Source of the DNA: an uncultured Clostridia bacterium
Lineage (GTDB): Bacteria > Bacillota > Clostridia > Oscillospirales > Ruminococcaceae
Assembly (NCBI GenBank): GCA_947625735.1
Contig: CANQPL010000007.1
Span: 35,153 to 99,152 of the forward strand
DNA length: 64,000 nucleotides
Direction of reading: 5' to 3'
Shown here: piece after piece, positions 44,361 through 52,130 of the stretch
Numbering within the stretch: the first letter of the stretch is position 1
How the letters are laid out: each line of letters starts with the position of its first letter
The notes under the pieces: model-generated
What the model saw: the letters and a program-made list of their open reading frames with translations, nothing else
Databases searched by the model: none
Told to the model about the DNA's origin: nothing
Translations under genes and position numbers: made by a program

Positions 44361-46394
44361 TCAGATACCTGCAATGCCCTCATTTATCTTGGTCTGATCA
44401 TATTCTGCGGGAATGAGCATATACAGAACACCCCTTGTTGCATGACGGATAGGAAGCACCTGATCGCCGGTTGCCCTTCCTGTGGGCTTTGTTGAATAAG
44501 CTGTGTAGTAGTCATATACTCCCGAATCCTGAGCTACCATATCATTTACCTTTATCTTGTCATATCCCTGAGGTACAAGCATATACTTTACAGCATTGCC
44601 CGAGATCCACTGGACATACTCGTCAGTATCGCTTATTCTTGTGGGTATGGTGTAGCTTGCGATGTAGTAATTGCTGCTCTGAGTTTTAAGATCCGCATTC
44701 TTGATATTGTTGTAGTCAGTCTCACTGTATCCGATAGGAAGAAGTACGTATCTTGTTTCTGTCTGAGAATCAACAATCTTTGTCCATTTCTTTATTGTAT
44801 CGCTCTTTGTGATCATTACAGGCTCGGAGGTGTAGACCTTATAGTACTCATAATATCCCGTATAGGAGGAAACAATAGTGTTATATCTTGCTTCATCATA
44901 ATCTGCGGGAACAAGCACATAGTATGTCATGTAAACATTAGTATCAGACGAATATGCATCAAAGCTAAGTACCTGATCGTTTGCGTTCTTTATTGACGGA
45001 GGTGTCATGGAGACGCCATAATAACCGCCCAAGTAAACACCGCCGTCCTGAGCTATAATGCTGTCTACCCAGCTCTCACTATAGCCGTAAGGTACCAGCA
45101 TATATCTTTCTGTGGTCTTGCCGTTTACAACAGTGACCCAATCCTTGATAGTATCGTTATTTCTTATCATGTTAGGGGATACGTTGTAAATAGTGTTGTA
45201 CTCGAACTTTTTGTTGTATATTGCAATTGCTGTATTGTAAGAGGGTTCGTCCAGCTTTGAGGGTACAAGCACGTATCTTGTAACAGTCTTATTGTCTACT
45301 GTTGCACTAAAGGTCTGTACCTTGTCACTTGCCACAGTATTGGTGGGTTTTGATTCGTATACGGTGTAGTATTCGTACTTGCCCGCAGCCTTTGCTACAG
45401 CATCGTTTACCTTTGCAAGATCATAGCCTACAGGAAGAAGCATATACTTGTAACTCCCTGTTGCACTGTCTGTCCAACGATAGATTAAATCTGTATATAC
45501 ACTCTTTGAGGGAGGTGTATCGCTTACAGAATAATACAGGGATCCGGATACTGTAATTGGCACAGTCTTTTTTACATTAGGTGCATCTTTTCTTGAAATG
45601 GTAAGAGTTGCTGAGCCGGGTTTAAGTCCTGTAACCGTAAGCTCTACATAGAAATCCTTCCACTGACCCTCGGTCACCTTTGCTATAGTATTGTCGGAGA
45701 TCGAATAATCAAGAGAATTGTTCTTGTTGCTGTAGATCTTCAGTGTTGCGGGTTCTTCCATATTCACGTTGATAAACTGCTGGTTCACATCAAGCTCAAT
45801 GTTGTCCTCCTCACCTGTTACCTTTACATTGATGGTAAGAGTTACATCTTCGTATTTGGTGAGTTGTACTGTTACCTTGCTGGAGCCTGATTTAAGACCG
45901 TAAAGCTTTAAACGGATATCATCGCCGTCCCACGGCTTTACCCATGTACCCTTTACTATAGTCTTATCTGCGGGCGTAACTCTCAAACCGTGAGAACCCT
46001 TTGCTCTTACGGTCACATATTTGTAGGAGCCTTCCTCTATCTCTACACTTGTAGCGCTTGCAGAAATCTTTCCTCCCACAACGTTTATTTTGCAGACAAG
46101 CTTTGTTCCGCCGACATTTGCTGTGATATCAGCCTTGCCGATGCTCTTGCCTATTACCTTGCCTGTGCTTGAAACACTGGCTACGCTCGAATCCGATGAC
46201 GACCATGTTACTGCTGTTCCGTCATTTCCCGTTACCGAAAGGGTCGTGGAATAGCCCTTTGTCAGATTATAGCTTGTCATATTCAGTCCGAGAGCGGAAA
46301 CCTCCGCTGCGGAAAATCCGAACATGGACAGCATAAGCAGAAGCGACAGCAGCATACAGATAACTGCTCTGACATTTTTCTTTACATCTGTCAT
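44361..46394 (-). CDS. Secreted Ig-like (BIG2) protein with six ~57-residue repeats
   Basis: A 677-residue exported protein; signal peptide at residues 8-35 (ICMLLSLLLMLSMFGFSAAE). Residues 36-105 are a BIG2 domain (YNLTKGYSTTLSVTG, STGKVIGKSIGKADITA) and two more beta modules follow to about 290. From about 300 to the end the pattern Y-(M/V)-L-(V/L/I)-P-x-x-Y-(D/S) recurs seven times, 55-60 residues apart, each followed by an aromatic-rich YEYYTVYxxxP segment and a W/Q-containing strand. I do not recognise this repeat. No sorting motif or membrane anchor is present. GGAGG precedes the ATG. Confidence 0.82.
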   Translation of the reverse strand: MTDVKKNVRAVICMLLSLLLMLSMFGFSAAEVSALGLNMTSYNLTKGYSTTLSVTGNDGTAVTWSSSDSSVASVSSTGKVIGKSIGKADITANVGGTKLVCKINVVGGKISASATSVEIEEGSYKYVTVRAKGSHGLRVTPADKTIVKGTWVKPWDGDDIRLKLYGLKSGSSKVTVQLTKYEDVTLTINVKVTGEEDNIELDVNQQFINVNMEEPATLKIYSNKNNSLDYSISDNTIAKVTEGQWKDFYVELTVTGLKPGSATLTISRKDAPNVKKTVPITVSGSLYYSVSDTPPSKSVYTDLIYRWTDSATGSYKYMLLPVGYDLAKVNDAVAKAAGKYEYYTVYESKPTNTVASDKVQTFSATVDNKTVTRYVLVPSKLDEPSYNTAIAIYNKKFEYNTIYNVSPNMIRNNDTIKDWVTVVNGKTTERYMLVPYGYSESWVDSIIAQDGGVYLGGYYGVSMTPPSIKNANDQVLSFDAYSSDTNVYMTYYVLVPADYDEARYNTIVSSYTGYYEYYKVYTSEPVMITKSDTIKKWTKIVDSQTETRYVLLPIGYSETDYNNIKNADLKTQSSNYYIASYTIPTRISDTDEYVQWISGNAVKYMLVPQGYDKIKVNDMVAQDSGVYDYYTAYSTKPTGRATGDQVLPIRHATRGVLYMLIPAEYDQTKINEGIAGI

Positions 46395-46457
46395 TGATTT
46401 TTCCTCCTTGCTTTTATTTCCTGAACGGATACCTCGCCCGTTACAGGTCTTATTTAA

Positions 46458-46486
46458 ATTTTAACATTATTCGGGTGGAAAGTCAA
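46458..46486 (-). promoter_or_regulatory. Promoter for the secreted repeat protein
   Basis: Minus-strand TTGACT (46481-46486) and TAAAAT (46458-46463), 17-base spacer, back to back with the promoter of the DUF3783 gene. Confidence 0.65.
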
Positions 46487-46498
46487 TAAAAAATGTGC

Positions 46499-46544
46499 TA
46501 TAATACAGTAACAAAAAGGCTACATTCGGTAACAAAACGGTTAC
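46499..46544 (+). promoter_or_regulatory. TATAAT box with two palindromic operator-like sites
   Basis: TATAAT at 46499-46504 is followed by GTAACAAAAAGGCTAC (46508-46523) and GTAACAAAACGGTTAC (46529-46544). Each is a GTAAC/GTTAC-type palindrome, and their starts are exactly 21 bases apart, two helical turns. They cover the expected start of transcription and lie between two divergent genes, as a repressor operator would. The repressor is unknown. Confidence 0.55.
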
Positions 46545-46573
46545 TTGTGTAAAATTGAAAGGTGTTGTTTTGT

Positions 46574-46984
46574 ATGAAATCACGAATTATGAACAAAAAA
46601 AGGGAAAAAATACTAATTTACGGTTTTAATAAAGAAATATCTGATCTGTTTTTTAAAACGGCTGAGGATCTCAAAACTGAGCTTGTTGTACTTGACAGAC
46701 AGTGCGCTTCTGAGCGGATAGGTTTTCTTGCAGGTGAAGAGGGGTATCTGCCCGCTGAGGAAAAAAGTGAGGCTGAGGGAGAATGTGTTATCTTCTCGGG
46801 AATTGAAGGAAAGGCTCTTGACAGAACGCTTTCGGTCATGAGAAAAAACGGTCTTGGCAATATTTCTCTTAAAGCGATAGTCACTCCCCATAATATGAGC
46901 ATGACTCTCGGACAGCTTATGACAGAACTGAAAAAAGAACACTTAGCAATGCACGGCAATGAGGGAGGAGAGCAGAATGTTTAA
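46574..46984 (+). CDS. DUF3783-family protein
   Basis: A 136-residue cytoplasmic protein. Its ending, LKAIVTPHNMSMTLGQLMTE followed by LKKEHLAMHG, matches DUF3783. The first half (KILIYGFNKEISDLFFKTAE) resembles a small alpha/beta receiver-like fold. Function is unknown. The ATG at 46574 follows GAAAGGTG by nine bases; a GTG at 46562 is possible. It overlaps the PHP gene by eight bases, so the two are translated together. Confidence 0.75.
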   Translation: MKSRIMNKKREKILIYGFNKEISDLFFKTAEDLKTELVVLDRQCASERIGFLAGEEGYLPAEEKSEAEGECVIFSGIEGKALDRTLSVMRKNGLGNISLKAIVTPHNMSMTLGQLMTELKKEHLAMHGNEGGEQNV

Positions 46985-47666
46985 ATATGAAACTCATCTT
47001 CATACCGCCGAAGCAAGCGGCTGCGCCTCCTCAACAGGCGCACAGATGGCGGAGCAGTACAAGGCGGCAGGATATACGGGTATTATCGTCACAGATCACT
47101 TTTTTAACGGAAATACAGCCGTTCCCCAAAGCCTTGACTGGCAGGAAAGGGTTGAGCTTTACTGCAGGGGCTATGAAAATGCTCTTGTGCGGGGCAGAGA
47201 GATAGGTCTTGATGTTTTTTTCGGTATGGAGTATGGTGACGGCTGCTCGGATTTTCTTGTATACGGTGTGGACAAGGAGTGGCTCAAAAAAAACGATCAC
47301 ATTATTGAAATAGGCACGGAAAGCTTTTTAAAATATGCCCGCTCACAGGGATTTATCGTTATACAAGCTCACCCATTCAGGGAAAGGGACTATATTTTTT
47401 CAACGCTTCATGCTCCCCGTCTTACAGACGGTGTTGAGATAGTAAATCACGGTCAGAACGATGAGTGCAACAGGCGGGCTGAAATTTATGCACAGTGGTA
47501 CGGTCTGCCTGTGACCGAGGGTTCGGACGCCCATAACAGCGGGGCTGCCGCAAAAGGCGGCGGAATATTGTCACCTGTGCGGTTTTCCTCCGCTCTTGAT
47601 TATGGCAGAGCAGTCGTAAACGGAAGCATCAGACTTTGCAGCAGGAGCGAAAAGTCTGATAACTGA
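46977..47666 (+). CDS. PHP-domain phosphoesterase
   Basis: A 229-residue metal-dependent phosphoesterase of the PHP superfamily. Metal ligands are seen in order: YETHLHTAEASG (two His), IIVTDHFF, FFGMEYGDG (Glu), VIQAHPFRE (His), and VTEGSDAHNS (Asp-x-His). Relatives include histidinol phosphatase and enzymes acting on nucleotides. The isolated setting with a DUF3783 gene does not fix the substrate. GGAGGAG precedes the ATG. Confidence 0.88.
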   Translation: MFKYETHLHTAEASGCASSTGAQMAEQYKAAGYTGIIVTDHFFNGNTAVPQSLDWQERVELYCRGYENALVRGREIGLDVFFGMEYGDGCSDFLVYGVDKEWLKKNDHIIEIGTESFLKYARSQGFIVIQAHPFRERDYIFSTLHAPRLTDGVEIVNHGQNDECNRRAEIYAQWYGLPVTEGSDAHNSGAAAKGGGILSPVRFSSALDYGRAVVNGSIRLCSRSEKSDN

Positions 47667-47696
47667 TTTTTTTCAGAAAAATTTTAATTTTGCCAC

Positions 47697-47725
47697 TTGA
47701 CAAATCTGCGGCAATGCTGTATAAT
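47697..47725 (+). promoter_or_regulatory. Promoter for tRNA-Gly
   Basis: Perfect TTGACA (47697-47702) and TATAAT (47720-47725), 17-base spacer. Confidence 0.87.
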
Positions 47726-47769
47726 AAAATAGTGAGGAAAGATTCTCCTTACTTTTGTTATTATTTTAA

Positions 47770-47844
47770 GCAGATGTCGTACAATGGTCAGTGCGTCGGC
47801 TTCCCAAGCCGAAAATGCGGGTTCGATTCCCGTCATCTGCTCCA
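47770..47844 (+). tRNA. tRNA-Gly (anticodon CCC)
   Basis: Acceptor GCAGATG/CATCTGC, anticodon stem TCGGC/GCCGA with loop TTCCCAA, T-arm CGGGTTCGATTCCCG, discriminator T and an encoded CCA. It is the only tRNA in the window with a genomic CCA. Confidence 0.96.
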
Positions 47845-47845
47845 C

Positions 47846-47883
47846 AAGGTCTGCCGCAGTTTATTTCTTCGGCAGACCTTTGC
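47846..47883 (+). terminator. Terminator after tRNA-Gly
   Basis: AAGGTCTGCCG pairs with CGGCAGACCTT; a modest T-rich stretch follows. Confidence 0.72.
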
Positions 47884-47946
47884 ATTTTGTTTTATTGTGA
47901 CTGCATGGACTTTTATTAATGAAATGTGAATTTATAGAAAAAAGTC

Positions 47947-47975
47947 TTGACATATACGGTAAAGAAAGCTATAAT
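47947..47975 (+). promoter_or_regulatory. Promoter for the flavodoxin / MarR genes
   Basis: TTGACA (47947-47952) and TATAAT (47970-47975), 17-base spacer. Confidence 0.85.
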
Positions 47976-48026
47976 TATATTAATTGCACAAAACTAAATT
48001 TTGCATTATCAAAGGAGGAGTTTTTT

Positions 48027-48509
48027 ATGAGCAAAAAATTAGTTTCCTATTTCAGCGCAAGCGGTGTGACCGCAGACGCAGCCGCAAAGATCGCCGAAGC
48101 CGCAGGAGCGGAGCTGTATGAGATATGCCCCGCCGTACCCTACACCACTGCCGACCTTAACTGGCAGGATCCGAATTCACGCAGCTCTTTGGAGATGAAG
48201 GACAAGTCCTCCCGCCCTGCAATAGCCGATAACCCCGTGGATATTTCCCAATATGATGTGATTTTTCTGGGATTCCCCGTGTGGTGGTATACCGCTCCCA
48301 CTATCGTTAATACATTTCTGGAAAAGTACGATTTTTCGGGAAAAACCGTTATACTTTTTGCTACCTCGGGCAGCAGCGGATTTGAAAACTCCCTTGCCGA
48401 CCTTGAAAAAAGCGTCAGCAGCAGTACGGTTATGAAAGAGGGCATTGTTATCCACGGAAAACAGGACAGCGGTGCATGGAAAAAATGGGTCGATTCTCTC
48501 GGAGTGTAA
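48027..48509 (+). CDS. Flavodoxin-like protein
   Basis: A 160-residue FMN-binding protein of the flavodoxin_4 type. YFSASGVTADAAAKIAEAAG forms the phosphate-binding loop, DVIFLGFPVWWYTAPTIVNT the second flavin loop, and TVILFATSGSSGFENSLADL the third. Related proteins are quinone or disulfide reductases. AAAGGAGGAG lies before the ATG at 48027; the longer open frame from 47919 is leader. It probably shares a transcript with the MarR regulator 22 bases on, a pairing typical of thiol- or quinone-stress responses. Confidence 0.92.
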   Translation: MSKKLVSYFSASGVTADAAAKIAEAAGAELYEICPAVPYTTADLNWQDPNSRSSLEMKDKSSRPAIADNPVDISQYDVIFLGFPVWWYTAPTIVNTFLEKYDFSGKTVILFATSGSSGFENSLADLEKSVSSSTVMKEGIVIHGKQDSGAWKKWVDSLGV

Positions 48510-48531
48510 TGCTTTGAAAGGACATGAGGAT

Positions 48532-48966
48532 TTGTCGGATAAATTTGATATGCTGAGGCTTGAAAATCAGCTTTGCTTTCCCCTGTATGTATGCGCAAAA
48601 GAGGTTGTTAAGGCGTACACGCCGCTGCTTGCGGAGCTTGATCTCACATATACCCAGTATATTACAATGATGGTGATGTGGGAGCATAAGGAACTGAAAG
48701 TCAAGGAAGTGGGAGCATATCTGTACCTTGATTCGGGTACTCTTACTCCCCTGCTTAAACGATTGGAGGAAAAGGGCTATATCACACGGCGCCGCTCTGC
48801 GGACGATGAACGTGACCTGATAGTTACGCTTACACAAAAGGGCGCTGCTCTCAGAGAACAGGCTCTGTCTGTACCTCAGAAATTAAGCTCCTGCATTGAT
48901 CTTGAACCTGAAAAAGCCGGAATACTCTATGAGCTGCTTTATGAGATAATCGGAAAATTCAACTGA
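48532..48966 (+). CDS. MarR/OhrR-family transcriptional regulator
   Basis: A 144-residue regulator. LENQLCFPLYVCAKEVVKAY holds the conserved N-terminal Cys that OhrR proteins oxidise when sensing organic peroxides. LDLTYTQYITMMVMWEH, YLYLDSGTLTPLLKRLEEKG (recognition helix) and TRRRSADDERDLIVTLT (wing) complete the winged helix. No ATG fits well. A TTG at 48532 with GAAAGGA upstream gives the usual OhrR length; TTG 48514 or ATG 48550 are alternatives. It likely controls the flavodoxin gene ahead of it. Confidence 0.88.
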   Translation: MSDKFDMLRLENQLCFPLYVCAKEVVKAYTPLLAELDLTYTQYITMMVMWEHKELKVKEVGAYLYLDSGTLTPLLKRLEEKGYITRRRSADDERDLIVTLTQKGAALREQALSVPQKLSSCIDLEPEKAGILYELLYEIIGKFN

Positions 48967-48970
48967 ATGA

Positions 48971-49019
48971 AAAACACTTTGGAGGATTTTTGTTTTCTCC
49001 AAAGTGTTTTTTGTTTTTT
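48971..49019 (+). terminator. Intrinsic terminator after the MarR gene
   Basis: AAACACTTTGGAG pairs with CTCCAAAGTGTTT, then a T-rich tail. Confidence 0.85.
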
Positions 49020-49117
49020 AAATCGGTAAGAATTTGATTTTCAGCATTTTTTCAGATTTTAATGATAAACGGCGGGGTCAGCCCACAAATCAGGATATGA
49101 CATTGCAGCAAATGAAG

Positions 49118-49380
49118 GTTACCGGGTCACTATTGAGATTTTTATGCTTAATTTTCTAAGAGGTGACTGCGGTTAAACGCAAAACGAAAGTTACCGGGTC
49201 ACTATCTGAAAAATTTAAGCAAAATTCTCCAACGCTAAAAAATTCAAATTCAGAATCGTGGAAAACTAAAGTTACCGGGTCACTATCTGAAATTTCATTG
49301 CAAAACACACCAACGACCCGGCTGCGGGTTCCACCCGCCGAGGTGCAAGCGAGGTCACCACGCCGGGGTCACCACGCTAT
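49118..49380. repeat. Composite intergenic repeat, second locus (inverted)
   Basis: GTTACCGGGTCACT occurs at 49118, 49190 and 49271 (spacings 72 and 81), the last two in the longer form AAAGTTACCGGGTCACTATC. Then come CAAAACACACCAACGACCCG and 25-base G+C-rich units in reverse of the 32.4-kb locus, with GGCTGCGGGTTCCACCCGCC in common. A lone GGCGGGGTCAGCCC lies at 49071-49084. It fills most of the 388-base gene-free stretch and runs into the 3' end of the GH27 gene. Confidence 0.72.
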
Positions 49381-50626
49381 ATGCACTTGCTCCGTGAGGA
49401 GGTATGCATACATCAAGTTTGTCGACATCGGTCAATTTGTCGCCGCTCCACAGCTCTACAGCTGAATATTTTCCGTAAAGCTCCGCATCGGAAAGGTCTA
49501 TTTTTGTGCGGCACTCACTCTCGCCCGCATTGAATACGGCTATATACCTGCCTCCCTCAGCGGAAGATGCCGTCCAGAGAATTATCTCGTTTCCGTCAAT
49601 TACACGTCTCCAAAGAGGGTGCGAATCCCTTGCATCGGCGTGCATTTTCAGTATCCGTTCATTTGTTATAAGGCTCATGGTAAAATCATCAAAGCCCGTC
49701 ATTTCGCCGCCTATCATCAGCGGAGAACGGAAAATGCTCCAGAGTGTAAGCATACTCATCTGCTCGTCCTCCGTAAATTTTGTGCGGTTTGCCTTGTCAT
49801 AATCCTGCAAAATAGGACCTATTGGCAGCATATCCGCATCGGGCCAGTTTCCTGCTCCTGTGTGTATGCACCACTTTTCTGCCCGTGAGAACATATCATA
49901 AAGCAGCTCCCACTTATCCCAGAAATCATCGGTTATACGCCACATATCCGCTGTCCTTTTGTAAAGTTCTGCCTTTTCTGTAAGCGCAGGACCCGGCGAA
50001 AGACTCAGCACCATATCTCTCCCGCAGCTGTGAAGCGCCTCGGAAAGCATTATAAGCTCCTCCTCCTCATGGGGCAGCTCACGGCAGATGTCATCTACCT
50101 TTATAAAATCTACTCCCCACTCGGCATAAAGGGCAAAAAGACTGTCGTAATATTCCCTTGCTCCCTCCTTTTTGGGGTCAACGCCGTACATATCGGTGTT
50201 CCAGCTGCATATGCTTGCTGTTTTGGCTATATCTCGGGCGGTTTTATCCGTACCCGCTATCCTGCTGCCCGAATGTACCGCCTGACGGGGTATACCGCGC
50301 ATTATGTGTATGCCGAATTTAAGCCCCAGAGAATGAACATACTCCGCCAGTGGTGCAAAGCCCTTTCCTCCTGCTGAAGAGGGAAAGCGATTCTCCGCAG
50401 GGATAAGTCTTGAATATTCGTCCATGCAGAGCTTCGTAAAGGGATCGTATTCATGGCTTTTGGCATCGGGAGATGACCACTGAATGTCTACAACAATATA
50501 CTCCCAGCCGTATTGTTTAAGATTTTTCGCCATAAATTCCGCATTTTTTCTGACCGTTTCCTCGGTTACCGCAGCACCGTAACAGTCCCAGCTGTTCCAG
50601 CCCATAGGGGCGACTCTTGTTTTCAT
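49355..50626 (-). CDS. Alpha-galactosidase-like enzyme, glycoside hydrolase family 27
   Basis: A 423-residue GH27 protein: APMGWNSWDCYGAAV at the N-terminus, YIVVDIQW, FIKVDDIC with the nucleophile Asp, and WRITDDFWDKWE with the acid/base Asp. An insert between strands 2 and 3 (about residues 58-160) makes it longer than the enzyme at 19609. No signal peptide, so it is cytoplasmic. Its ATG overlaps the GH43 stop by four bases. The final residues (SVVTPAW) are encoded inside the G+C-rich repeat, so the original C-terminus may have been altered. Confidence 0.9.
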   Translation of the reverse strand: MKTRVAPMGWNSWDCYGAAVTEETVRKNAEFMAKNLKQYGWEYIVVDIQWSSPDAKSHEYDPFTKLCMDEYSRLIPAENRFPSSAGGKGFAPLAEYVHSLGLKFGIHIMRGIPRQAVHSGSRIAGTDKTARDIAKTASICSWNTDMYGVDPKKEGAREYYDSLFALYAEWGVDFIKVDDICRELPHEEEELIMLSEALHSCGRDMVLSLSPGPALTEKAELYKRTADMWRITDDFWDKWELLYDMFSRAEKWCIHTGAGNWPDADMLPIGPILQDYDKANRTKFTEDEQMSMLTLWSIFRSPLMIGGEMTGFDDFTMSLITNERILKMHADARDSHPLWRRVIDGNEIILWTASSAEGGRYIAVFNAGESECRTKIDLSDAELYGKYSAVELWSGDKLTDVDKLDVCIPPHGASAYSVVTPAW

Positions 50627-52116
50627 GATAAACTCTCCTCTGAATATTTTATTGAAAAGTCCTTAAACTCAGCCTTATTCTGACCCACCGCATAAAGTCC
50701 AAGTACCACGCCTGTAAACCCGCCCGATACCTCTGAGGACAGATATTTGCTCATTCCGTATCCCATATATGTTTCTTCACCGTCAGCGGACAGATAAAAT
50801 CTGTAGGTCTGACTGTCTGAACGGATTATAAGCCTTGCACTGTTTCCCGATATTTTCACGGTTTTTTCGGTATGACGAATGTTTCCGATATTTAACCGCA
50901 GCACCGCTTCAAAATCTCCGTCCCTTTCTTGCAGCGCTATGTCATAATGCTCATTTTCGCACATATATACCGTAATGCCGCCCTCGCCGCCGCTTATGCG
51001 TACATCGCAGGAAAGCTCCATATTAAAATCTCTCTGACGGATACCGATAAAGGTAGGTGAATCCGCACAGTAAAGATCAATATCCGTTCCGCTGAGTATG
51101 ACCTTATCCTCCCCCAACTCGTAATTTTCGGTATGGGGGTGACGAAGATAACACCAATCTATATTAAAATCGGTATTTTCAAAGGTGTACAGCCGTTTCT
51201 CCGTCTGCTCAAAATCCACCCCTATCTCATATTCAAGGTCTGTAGTCCCGTCATTTCCTGCCGTGAACCAGCCGTCTGCATCAAATTTTACGGGAGTGAG
51301 GAACACCTCTCTCCCCAGATGATGATAGGTCTGCCACATATGTATCTGTCTGAAACCGAGAGTAAGAATATAGAAGCTGCCGTTATTATCCTCTATAAGA
51401 TCGCCGTGACCTATTCCCTGAATGATAAACGGTGCTTTGTTGCGGTTGGTAAGCACAGGATTTTCGGGATAACCCTCATAGCTCCCCCATACATTTTCCG
51501 CACGGGCATATGTGACCATATGACCGTATTCCGTCCCTCCCTCAGCTGCCATAAGATAATAATATCCGTTTATTTTATACACATGAGGACTTTCAAGATA
51601 ACGTCCTCCCGAACCTTTCCAGATGCATTTGCTTTCAGAGAGCTTTTCCCCCGTTTCAATATTTATCTCGCACTGTACAACGCCGCCCTCTCCCTTGTCA
51701 TCTGTACCGTTGCTGACAAAATATACCCGTCCGTCATCATCAAAAAGGAGAGAGGGGTCTATCCCGTCCTGCGCTACCACGACAGGTTCTGACCATTCAC
51801 TGCGGATATTATCGGTATATACATAGAAATTTTCATGTGTGGTGTCATTTGTAGTCACCATATAGAAGCGTCCCTTATTATACCTGATAGTGGGAGCAAA
51901 CACTCCCCCTGAGCTGTTTATCTTTTCAAGCATTACCTGACTTTTTCTTGTAAGCACATGACCTATCTGTGTCCAGTTCACAAGATCATCGCTTTCAAAA
52001 AGAGGCACTCCCGGAAAATACTGGAATGAGCTGCATACAAGATAATACTTTCCCTCCGCAAAGCATACGCTGGGATCGGGATAAAAGCCTTTGACTACCG
52101 GATTTTTGTATTTCAT
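50623..52116 (-). CDS. Glycoside hydrolase family 43 (beta-xylosidase / arabinofuranosidase type)
   Basis: A 497-residue enzyme. Residues 1-310 form the five-bladed propeller: NPVVKGFYPDPSV (catalytic base Asp), QDGIDPSLLFDDDG (pKa-tuning Asp), and GGRYLESPHVYKIN (acid Glu). Residues 330-490 are the C-terminal beta-sandwich of long GH43 xylosidases (FIGIRQRDFNMELSCDV, GGFTGVVLGLYAVGQNKAEF). With no signal peptide it would act on imported xylo- or arabino-oligosaccharides. It is the middle gene of GH5-GH43-GH27. Confidence 0.92.
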   Translation of the reverse strand: MKYKNPVVKGFYPDPSVCFAEGKYYLVCSSFQYFPGVPLFESDDLVNWTQIGHVLTRKSQVMLEKINSSGGVFAPTIRYNKGRFYMVTTNDTTHENFYVYTDNIRSEWSEPVVVAQDGIDPSLLFDDDGRVYFVSNGTDDKGEGGVVQCEINIETGEKLSESKCIWKGSGGRYLESPHVYKINGYYYLMAAEGGTEYGHMVTYARAENVWGSYEGYPENPVLTNRNKAPFIIQGIGHGDLIEDNNGSFYILTLGFRQIHMWQTYHHLGREVFLTPVKFDADGWFTAGNDGTTDLEYEIGVDFEQTEKRLYTFENTDFNIDWCYLRHPHTENYELGEDKVILSGTDIDLYCADSPTFIGIRQRDFNMELSCDVRISGGEGGITVYMCENEHYDIALQERDGDFEAVLRLNIGNIRHTEKTVKISGNSARLIIRSDSQTYRFYLSADGEETYMGYGMSKYLSSEVSGGFTGVVLGLYAVGQNKAEFKDFSIKYSEESLS

Positions 52117-52130
52117 GCTCCTGTTCTCCT

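Noticed and set aside
49118..49284. CRISPR-like array (three repeats with unique spacers)
   Set aside because: Only 14-20 bases are conserved, spacers are 58-67 bases, the motif also occurs at 32.5 kb, and there are no cas genes.
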